Virus record (IMG/VR): IMGVR_UViG_3300031276_000004
Location: 1-44,180 of that record
Reading direction: 5' to 3' (one strand)
Source: a virus
Length of the DNA stretch: 44,180 nt
The number at the start of each line of letters is the position of its first letter. Positions within the stretch are counted from its first letter, which is position 1. Positions 38,325-44,180 of this stretch are shown here, in pieces. The notes beneath the pieces are model-generated. The model was given only the letters and a program-made list of their open reading frames with translations. It was not told where the DNA came from and searched no databases. Made by a program: the position numbers and the translations under genes.

Positions 38325-39084
38325 ATATACACTAGTTACTCAGTCAGGGGCAGAATATAATATACCTGACAAAACAATGAGAATTCTTTCAAGGTCTTTT
38401 TCTATTGATCTGGATATAATAGAAAGAAGTTTCCGTCCTGGGGCAAATCTAATCGGTATTCCAAGACAACAAAGTACTACACTTGATTTTCAATTTCAAC
38501 AAAATTATCCTTTAGAAAAAAGTTTTAGAGATTATATGAATAATCTTTTATATTGGCTTAATAACGTTGTTCTTATTCGTGATAATGTTAATAATATTGA
38601 AACGGACATAATACTTGAGGGAAATGAAATAAATTATGATAATGGAGGTTTTAATCTAGGGACCACTGGAAATGCTATAACTTTTAGACAGCTTAAGCCT
38701 TTTTGGCGTGATGTTAATGAAACCGTTGTCACCGAGTCAGGTTCTGGTTCTAATTATATTACAGTGCAAAATAATGGATATATAGAAACACCTGGCATTA
38801 TAACATTAACAGCTATTGAGCCAACTACAAAATTTTCATTAAGAGTAGTTGAAACAGGATATGGGATATTGGTTGAGGATTTGGAATTCGGATTAAATGG
38901 GCTTAATATATATATAATTGATAATGAAACCGGTATTGTTTCGTTGTCAGGTATAAATAGGAATAATAAAATAAAAAATGGAACTGGATTCTTCAATTTT
39001 CAAGTAGGGAAAAATACTCTTGAATTTCTTTATAACGGAAATCTTGGAATAGAAGTTGAATATAAACAGAGGTATTATTTGTAA
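38317..39084 (+). CDS. Distal tail protein (Dit-like)
   Basis: 255 aa. TTG 38317 is 7 bases after AGGAGG and overlaps the tape-measure stop. The N-terminal half follows the Dit/gp19.1 plan: SRSFSIDLDIIERSFRPGA, then TTLDFQFQQNYPLEKSFRDYMN. The C-terminal half is a beta domain that may carry a sugar-binding fold. It forms the hub ring at the tail tip. Confidence 0.78.
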   Translation: MDRYTLVTQSGAEYNIPDKTMRILSRSFSIDLDIIERSFRPGANLIGIPRQQSTTLDFQFQQNYPLEKSFRDYMNNLLYWLNNVVLIRDNVNNIETDIILEGNEINYDNGGFNLGTTGNAITFRQLKPFWRDVNETVVTESGSGSNYITVQNNGYIETPGIITLTAIEPTTKFSLRVVETGYGILVEDLEFGLNGLNIYIIDNETGIVSLSGINRNNKIKNGTGFFNFQVGKNTLEFLYNGNLGIEVEYKQRYYL

Positions 39085-40790
39085 TGGCATTATTAAAACC
39101 TATTTTAAATTCTAGTTTTATATTTGGGTCTACTGTTTTAAACGGTGTTAAAACATATGTAGGCGAGGTAGAATTTTTAAAAAATTTTAGTGCAGAATTA
39201 CAATTTTTTTCTATATCTGATTCTTTTCTAGGTGATATCAGGCTTGATAATGATAGTTCTAATTATTTGAAATTAAAATTAACTGAAAATAAAATAGGAG
39301 GGTTAAAAGGGTTTCAGTTTGAAATTGATGTATTACCAAATTTTTCATTTTTTAATTTAATGAAAATAAAATTTTTCATTAATAGTATACATTCTTATAC
39401 CGGAGAATTATTATTAAGTGATCAACAAGATGATGATTCGTCAATAAAATCTTTTTCTGGAAGAGGATATGTAAAGTATCTTGATGATATTGATAATATA
39501 ACAGTTACATATGAAAATAAAACGCTAAAAGAAATTATAATTGATCAAATTGAAACAAATATTTCTCCAAATACACCTATAGAATATGATTCAGATAAAA
39601 TAAATCCTCCTGATATAACAATAACAAAAATGGAATTTTCTGATAAATCAGTTGCAAAAATATTCAATGGAATTTTAGAAATAGCAAATAAAGATTATAA
39701 TATTAAACAATATACATATGGCGTAGACAAAGATATGTTTTTTTATTTTTCTCAAATAGAGACTGAAATAAAAGACGGCTTTTTTGAGGGTTATCAATTT
39801 CAAAAACCAAAAGTAAAACAAGATGATTCTAAAATAATTAACGAATTAAATATATATCGTGCAAAAGAAAATCAATCAGATGAACTAGAATTTGTTAGCT
39901 CTGTTTCTGACGCTGAAAGTCAGTCAAGATATGGATTGAGAAAATCAAAATTAACAGTTAATGAATACATTGACAATGATACAGTTTTAAAAATTGCAAA
40001 TGCAAAATTAAATAGGTTTAAAGACCCTTTTACTCAAATTGATATAAAAGATTTAGAAATTGATAATATTTTTGAAATAGGATTTTATAAGATTTCAAGT
40101 AAAATAAAAGAATATAAAAAACTTATAAATGACTGTGAGGATTTATCATTATGGAATTTAGACATTTCGCCATCTACAATACAAATTGATAATGATAATT
40201 TTATATCTGGAAAAAATTCTTTTAAATGGGAATCCCCTGGAAACGCAGCAGGAAACACAATAAATTTAGAATTAAATGAAACAATAATGTACCCTACTAC
40301 TTTAATAGCGTATTTTAAACAAAATTCTGCAGGAACTTTAATTAACATGACTGTATATGATGAAGATAATAACGAGATAAACGCTGGTCCAGAAATGTTT
40401 TATAATATTCTAACAGAAGATGGTGGATTTTTCTTAACAGAAGATAATGATTTTATAGTTCAGGAAGATACTGAACAGTTTGGTGTTGATATAAAAATAA
40501 CTGAGGATTGGTTTTTATTTGAATTTGATATTTCTGCAATATCAAATATAAAAAAAATTGCTTATTTTATTATATCAGATGATGCTTTCATAATTAACCT
40601 TGATAGAATAGAAGTTATTTCAAAATCATATTTTACAAGGGAATTAACACTTGACAAAGCTAATTATGAACTAGATAGAACAGGGATTAAATTTAATGGT
40701 TCTTTTGGAGAAAATATAGAAACGATAATAGATGATTTGAAAAAAGTTGAAAATGAAAATAAAAATATTTTAGGATTATTTGAGAAATAG
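39084..40790 (+). CDS. Tail hub/Tal-like protein with inserted beta-sandwich module
   Basis: 568 aa. Residues ~1-340 look like a gp27/gp44-type hub (DDIDNITVTYENKTLKEIIIDQI, MEFSDKSVAKIFNGILEIA). Residues ~345-510 form a separate block (CEDLSLWNLDISPSTIQ...NSFKWESPGN...DRIEVISK) of the kind seen in carbohydrate-binding jelly-roll modules. The hub resumes after it (FTRELTLDKANYELDRTG). Such insertions help adsorption to host glycans. Confidence 0.75.
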   Translation: MALLKPILNSSFIFGSTVLNGVKTYVGEVEFLKNFSAELQFFSISDSFLGDIRLDNDSSNYLKLKLTENKIGGLKGFQFEIDVLPNFSFFNLMKIKFFINSIHSYTGELLLSDQQDDDSSIKSFSGRGYVKYLDDIDNITVTYENKTLKEIIIDQIETNISPNTPIEYDSDKINPPDITITKMEFSDKSVAKIFNGILEIANKDYNIKQYTYGVDKDMFFYFSQIETEIKDGFFEGYQFQKPKVKQDDSKIINELNIYRAKENQSDELEFVSSVSDAESQSRYGLRKSKLTVNEYIDNDTVLKIANAKLNRFKDPFTQIDIKDLEIDNIFEIGFYKISSKIKEYKKLINDCEDLSLWNLDISPSTIQIDNDNFISGKNSFKWESPGNAAGNTINLELNETIMYPTTLIAYFKQNSAGTLINMTVYDEDNNEINAGPEMFYNILTEDGGFFLTEDNDFIVQEDTEQFGVDIKITEDWFLFEFDISAISNIKKIAYFIISDDAFIINLDRIEVISKSYFTRELTLDKANYELDRTGIKFNGSFGENIETIIDDLKKVENENKNILGLFEK

Positions 40791-40798
40791 GAGGAAAA

Positions 40799-41722
40799 AT
40801 GTCTTTAATATGGGATGATGTTAAAAATTTATTATATAATTCATTCACTGGTGAATATTCTGATAATAGAATATCTGAAGAAGAACACATAATACCATCT
40901 TCTGCTCCATATATTGTACAATTATATCATAGTCCTGTTAGAAATGTTCCATCTACAGTTACTGCAAAAATTAAAGAAACAGGGCAGACGCTAATAGAAA
41001 GGAGTAAAACAACTATACCGTCAGTTAATCAGTTTAATATAAATTATGACGAATTATCAAACGGACAAGTCAGAGTTCATTCATCTAATGCTGGGAAAAC
41101 TCTTCAAATAAGCTATGATATGATAGGAACCATAATAAATAAAGAATCTTTAGAATCTTTAATTTTTACAGGCGATAGGGAATGGAATGGAGAACAAACA
41201 TTTAATTCTGATATGAATATAAATGGTGATATTAATGGAAATCAAGAAATAAACGGGAACCTAATTATTAATGGAACCTTAAACGCTCAAGATAATGTTA
41301 CTTTCGTTAAAGGGTTTAAAGGGAATTCAGCAATACCTATTACATCTATATCTGATATAAATAATATTTATTTTTACGTTGTATCTATTCCTTCCTGGAA
41401 CATGGACACAGACGCAACAAACATTATAAATATCAGATCAGGGCCTCTAGGAACTGATTACACAGAGGCAAACAAAAGAATATTTAATGTTTCAGGGAAA
41501 GTATGGGATGATTCTTTTGCAAATAATTATTTTTTTGGGCAAGGAAATAATACTGATTATAACGATATTATAGTATCAAAAACTTACTTAGATTCAGATA
41601 TCGCTAGTAGTTTTATCCGGGCAGAATTAAAAAGAAGATCAGGGTCAATATTTGATTCCTCTGATTTTAATGACGCAGGGATAGTAAGGGGATATTTAAT
41701 CGTATGGTATATTAAGGGGTAA
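40799..41722 (+). CDS. Baseplate/tail fibre protein
   Basis: 307 aa. Middle segment with short Asn-Gly repeats (MNINGDINGNQEINGNLI) typical of beta-prism or beta-helix fibre shafts, then a C-terminal beta domain. AGGAGG precedes ATG. Likely an upper fibre or adaptor between the hub and the next protein. Confidence 0.7.
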   Translation: MSLIWDDVKNLLYNSFTGEYSDNRISEEEHIIPSSAPYIVQLYHSPVRNVPSTVTAKIKETGQTLIERSKTTIPSVNQFNINYDELSNGQVRVHSSNAGKTLQISYDMIGTIINKESLESLIFTGDREWNGEQTFNSDMNINGDINGNQEINGNLIINGTLNAQDNVTFVKGFKGNSAIPITSISDINNIYFYVVSIPSWNMDTDATNIINIRSGPLGTDYTEANKRIFNVSGKVWDDSFANNYFFGQGNNTDYNDIIVSKTYLDSDIASSFIRAELKRRSGSIFDSSDFNDAGIVRGYLIVWYIKG

Positions 41723-41724
41723 TT

Positions 41725-42729
41725 ATGGCAGAAAATAAAAAAATAAGTGAATTTTCACAAGCTTTAGCTGCAAAGGGAAATTATAAAATACCCGTTGTTG
41801 ATGGGAATTCAAATAAATATATGAACTCAAACGATCTTATTATTGGGGTAACATCAAAAACATCTGATTATTCATTAACTTCAAATGATTTTGGAATATT
41901 TATTTCAAATCCAAATACTGCTAGTCAAAAAGGAACGCTTAATTGTGAATTACCATTGTTATCTTCAATATCAACCGTTTCTAAATACAGGATTGTACAT
42001 GGGAGTAATGAGGGACTTATAAAAATACGAGTCAATGATTTAGGTTCTGACAAAATACTGTATGAAAATAATCAATTAAGTTACATATTATTATATAGTC
42101 CTGGTGATTCGTTTGAATTATACAGTGATGGCTCTGCATGGTATCTCAATGGGAATACAATAATGCAAGTCGGGTGGATAAATAGATCGATTTGGACTAG
42201 TGCTAATCCTGGAAACGGTGTTACATATGATAACAAATCAGCAGCAGTTGATTGGACCGGGATGACTTTTTCAGATGGCACAAATACAGCAACTATAATT
42301 TATGATTCTGGCGGAACTGGTTCATCTGGAGAGTTATATTTTTATAATATTTCTGGCGGAACAGGAGTTTTCACAGACGGATCAATATTAACATCTGTAA
42401 ATTCAGATACAGCAGAGGTTAATGAAGTATTAGGAACATCAAAAAATGTTAATCGTAATTTGTTTCATGGGTTCGGAAACTCTGAAATAAATAATATTAT
42501 AATAGCATATAATAGTACTGCTACATATTCTGGAGCTTTTTTATTACCGACTAGCTCAATAGACCAGGATTCAATTGATAGGTGGTGGATAATACAATCA
42601 TCTATTATAGATACAAATACTATGAAAATACAAACAGGAACTTCTGGATTTAGAGTTGGAAATAATAGCGGATCTGCTGATGATATAGCTGGACAAGACA
42701 CATATTTAAATATAAAATTACGATTCTAA
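41725..42729 (+). CDS. Probable receptor-binding tail fibre tip
   Basis: 334 aa. N-terminal EFSQALAAKGNYKIPVVDGNSNKYM is a common fibre attachment motif. The rest is Gly/Ser/Thr/Asn-rich beta structure (IYDSGGTGSSGELYFYNISGGTG). Last gene before the holin, the usual place for host-range determinants. Confidence 0.7.
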   Translation: MAENKKISEFSQALAAKGNYKIPVVDGNSNKYMNSNDLIIGVTSKTSDYSLTSNDFGIFISNPNTASQKGTLNCELPLLSSISTVSKYRIVHGSNEGLIKIRVNDLGSDKILYENNQLSYILLYSPGDSFELYSDGSAWYLNGNTIMQVGWINRSIWTSANPGNGVTYDNKSAAVDWTGMTFSDGTNTATIIYDSGGTGSSGELYFYNISGGTGVFTDGSILTSVNSDTAEVNEVLGTSKNVNRNLFHGFGNSEINNIIIAYNSTATYSGAFLLPTSSIDQDSIDRWWIIQSSIIDTNTMKIQTGTSGFRVGNNSGSADDIAGQDTYLNIKLRF

Positions 42730-42735
42730 AAAGGA

Positions 42736-43002
42736 ATGGATATGGAAAAATTAACAGATAGTCAAAAAATAGAAATAATGTTCAATGAATTTCGCGAATA
42801 TAAAAAAGATTGGAAAGAATATAAAAAAGAAGATAGAGAACATAGATCAAAGATAGATATAATAGTGACACGCCATGATGAGCAGATAAAAAACCAGGAT
42901 GAAAAATTAAAAGGAATATGGAAAATTCCTGCAGCGATAAGCGGAGTAATAGGTACTTTAATTGCTGTAATAAGTTTTATTTTAAATTTACCTATAAAAT
43001 AA
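42736..43002 (+). CDS. XhlA-like holin/hemolysin
   Basis: 88 aa. Charged N-terminal coiled coil with tandem EYKKDWKEYKKEDREH, and one C-terminal transmembrane segment (~67-85, AAISGVIGTLIAVISFIL) with few residues after it. This is the architecture of XhlA/BhlA-type proteins that work with lysins at the membrane. The lysin partner may be the M23 enzyme across the junction. Confidence 0.8.
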   Translation: MDMEKLTDSQKIEIMFNEFREYKKDWKEYKKEDREHRSKIDIIVTRHDEQIKNQDEKLKGIWKIPAAISGVIGTLIAVISFILNLPIK

Positions 43003-43018
43003 TACGACAATGTCGTAT
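43002..43018. repeat. Perfect hairpin between convergent operons
   Basis: ATACGAC-AAT-GTCGTAT, 7 bp, immediately after the holin stop and before the bidirectional terminator. Could be an operator or an RNA stop element. Confidence 0.5.
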
Positions 43019-43038
43019 AAAATAACTCCTAAAAATAA

Positions 43039-43069
43039 AACAGGCCATATTTTTTATGACCTGTTTTTT
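43039..43069. terminator. Bidirectional terminator (holin/thyX)
   Basis: AACAGG...CCTGTT with inner CATA/TATG and T-tracts on both strands: CCTGTTTTTT on plus, CCTGTTTTATTTTT on minus. Ends both the late operon and the thyX transcript. Confidence 0.9.
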
Positions 43070-43090
43070 AGTGCTGTATAAATTTCCTTT

Positions 43091-43744
43091 CTAATTTATA
43101 TCATCAAACAATACCGGGACGGTACGTTTAAGATGATTCAAAAGTTTTCCCATAAGTTCAATCATTATGGGATGCGCGTCACTAGACGTTCTTAAACTGA
43201 GAATATGTCTCCACTCTGAAATATTTGTCTTAACATTGATTTCTGTTTTGATACCAATCGATAGAACATCCCTTGCTAATTGTGCCGGTAATCCGAGACT
43301 TGTCATTTTTAAATATGATCTTTCTGCGTATGAATAAGCTAAAATCCATGTTTTGATTATTTCCCATGCATTTTCACTTGATATTTTAAGCTTTTTCTGA
43401 AGATAATCTAAAGACATGTACACAGGATCACAAAAAGAAACCTCTTTGTCGAACCGGTCTTTTGAATAATTACAATATCTTGTGCTTTCCTGGTTATATG
43501 ATGCTATTCTATGTCTTACTTGCTCATGTGAAAAGCCTCTGTTTGCATAGAATTTAACAAAAATATCGCCAGCCTCTAAAACAGAGAAGTGTTTTCTTTT
43601 AATTATCATTTTGACAAATTTTTCAGCAGAACCTGCATTGATTTTATCTTCTGACTTATAAGAAGTCCTTCCAAATTCTTCTATTACTTCTAATATGTTA
43701 GGTGTAATATATTTTATCTCAAATGACGGTTTTACTAATTTCAT
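43091..43744 (-). CDS. thyX: Flavin-dependent thymidylate synthase
   Basis: 217 aa. Signature RHRIASYNQESTRY at 77-90 (ThyX motif RHRxxSxNxxSxRY) and C-terminal WRHILSLRTSSDAHPIM. It makes dTMP from dUMP with FAD and methylene-folate, completing the phage dCMP deaminase/dUTPase pathway. GAGAGGTG precedes ATG. Transcribed from the 44012 promoter through a structured leader. Confidence 0.95.
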   Translation of the reverse strand: MKLVKPSFEIKYITPNILEVIEEFGRTSYKSEDKINAGSAEKFVKMIIKRKHFSVLEAGDIFVKFYANRGFSHEQVRHRIASYNQESTRYCNYSKDRFDKEVSFCDPVYMSLDYLQKKLKISSENAWEIIKTWILAYSYAERSYLKMTSLGLPAQLARDVLSIGIKTEINVKTNISEWRHILSLRTSSDAHPIMIELMGKLLNHLKRTVPVLFDDIN

Positions 43745-43894
43745 TTAAACACCTCTCTTAAAATAATCAAAGTCCTGTTTGATTTCATGTAATTTATTAT
43801 TTATTTTTTGAACATTTCTTTTTAACTGCTCTACTTCTTTCTTTTCTTCATCAAGCTTGTTTTTAAGATCAATATTTTTATTGTTAATTTCAAT
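43745..43894 (-). CDS. Coiled-coil protein, 49 aa, with probable ATT start
   Basis: An open frame ends directly before thyX and is wholly heptad-like (KNIDLKNKLDEEKKEVEQL...). It has no ATG, GTG or TTG. AAAGG lies 6 bases before an ATT at 43894. It may be a genuine ATT-initiated gene or the tail of a gene whose 5' part was replaced by the leader RNA. Confidence 0.4.
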   Translation of the reverse strand: MEINNKNIDLKNKLDEEKKEVEQLKRNVQKINNKLHEIKQDFDYFKRGV

Positions 43895-43905
43895 TGCAAA
43901 CCTTT

Positions 43906-44005
43906 AAAAAATAACCATGGCTTATTAAATCCGCTATCATGGCTTCCACATTTCAATGATGGGGTTAACAAGCCTGGTTATTGGTATCCACTACGTGAAT
44001 ATCCT
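43906..44005 (-). ncRNA. Structured leader or sRNA upstream of thyX
   Basis: On the minus strand AATAACC (43982-43976) pairs with GGTTATT (43916-43910) and GGCTT with AAGCC, closing a ~73-nt domain with an inner ATCAT/ATGAT stem. Six U follow (43911-43906). This is a terminator fused to a structured domain: a ~100-nt stand-alone RNA, an attenuator, or a riboswitch-like leader. No known aptamer was recognised. Confidence 0.55.
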
Positions 44006-44011
44006 ATATAA

Positions 44012-44039
44012 AGTATAATGCATTTTTTATTAAATGCAA
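44012..44039 (-). promoter_or_regulatory. Promoter of the thyX leader
   Basis: Minus-strand TTGCAT (44039-44034), 16-base spacer, TATACT (44017-44012). TGCATTT and AAATGCA form an inverted repeat spanning the -35 and spacer, a likely operator. Confidence 0.75.
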
Positions 44040-44041
44040 TA

Positions 44042-44180
44042 CTATAATTTAAAATATTTTTTTAAAATATCGTTTATTACTTCATAAGCAAATTTATTTT
44101 CACTTTTTGCTTTCTTTTTTACTTTTTCGTATGTAACTTTTTCTATCAATAATACTGTTTTTTTAACATTCTTTAAATTT
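44042..44180 (-). CDS. True C-terminus of the HTH gene (right-end copy)
   Basis: Same frame as the gene at 20-295. In this copy it continues past the repeat and ends DILKKYFKL with stop TAG at 44042. Confirms that the gene spans the circular junction and that positions 1-20 are not genuine. Confidence 0.8.
   Translation of the reverse strand, partial: NLKNVKKTVLLIEKVTYEKVKKKAKSENKFAYEVINDILKKYFKL
44055..44180. repeat. Terminal direct repeat (right copy)
   Basis: Identical to 21-146; marks the overlap of a circular assembly. Confidence 0.9.

Noticed and set aside
1-44180. CRISPR array, insertion sequence, integrase or attachment site
   Set aside because: No regularly spaced repeats, transposase or recombinase motifs were seen. 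The repeats found are promoters or RNA elements.
1-44180. Recoded genetic code (UGA as Trp)
   Set aside because: TGA ends several genes cleanly, including terL and recU neighbours, and Trp positions use TGG.

Overview
The window is the genome of a tailed, siphovirus-like double-stranded DNA phage from an AT-rich host. It is essentially complete: bases 21-146 recur exactly at 44055-44180, so the sequence closes into a circle of about 44,034 bp. The first ~20 bases are a fold-back copy of 114-137 and look like an assembly artefact. TGA is used as a stop and TGG as Trp, so the code is standard. Shine-Dalgarno sites (AAAGGAG, GAAAGGAT) and promoters (TTGACA-17-TATACT type) are clear. RecU, a phage replisome-organizer protein, a PBSX-type terminase and SPP1-like connectors point to a low-GC, probably Bacillota-like, host, but the host cannot be fixed from sequence. 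No integrase, CI-type repressor or attachment site was recognised.

Layout. (1) About 0-15.6 kb, plus 43.1-44.0 kb, is read on the minus strand and holds early metabolism, recombination and replication: M23 peptidase, PP-loop reductase, HNH protein, RecU, adenine methyltransferase, DnaB-like helicase, KilAC protein, SSB, Rad52-like annealase, PD-(D/E)XK exonuclease, dCMP deaminase, dUTPase, ThyX and many small zinc-ribbon or coiled-coil proteins. (2) Divergent promoters lie at 15.66-15.74 kb. (3) About 15.7-20.4 kb, plus strand, holds small early genes, a replisome organizer, a homing-endonuclease-like gene and an unusually rich noncoding RNA region. (4) About 20.4-43.0 kb, plus strand, is the packaging, head, tail and holin operon: TerS, TerL, portal, protease/scaffold, cement, capsid, connectors, tail tube, frameshifted chaperone, tape measure, Dit/Tal-like proteins, fibres and an XhlA-like holin.

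Two systems stand out. First, a cassette embedded in the head-gene operon (29.2-33.4 kb) encodes a NanE-like epimerase, NeuB-like synthase, KdsC-like phosphatase, NeuA-like cytidylyltransferase and a two-domain Maf/GT42-like plus GT4-like glycosyltransferase. This is a near-complete route from GlcNAc-6-P to a CMP-nonulosonic (sialic-acid-like) sugar and its transfer. A sulfotransferase remnant follows it, and a separate methyltransferase sits upstream. The phage probably glycosylates its own virion or the host surface. Second, the genome is rich in structured RNA. There is a hammerhead ribozyme, a twister-like ribozyme, one ordinary tRNA-Ile(UAU), and a family of six RNAs clamped by the same GUUGCUAU...AUAGCAAC acceptor-like stem, most of them with tRNA-like T-arms and some with Leu-type D-arms. 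There is also a candidate antisense sRNA carrying anti-Shine-Dalgarno segments. Both ribozymes occupy the same position, after the first short gene of each early operon, behind nearly identical copies of one promoter/leader.
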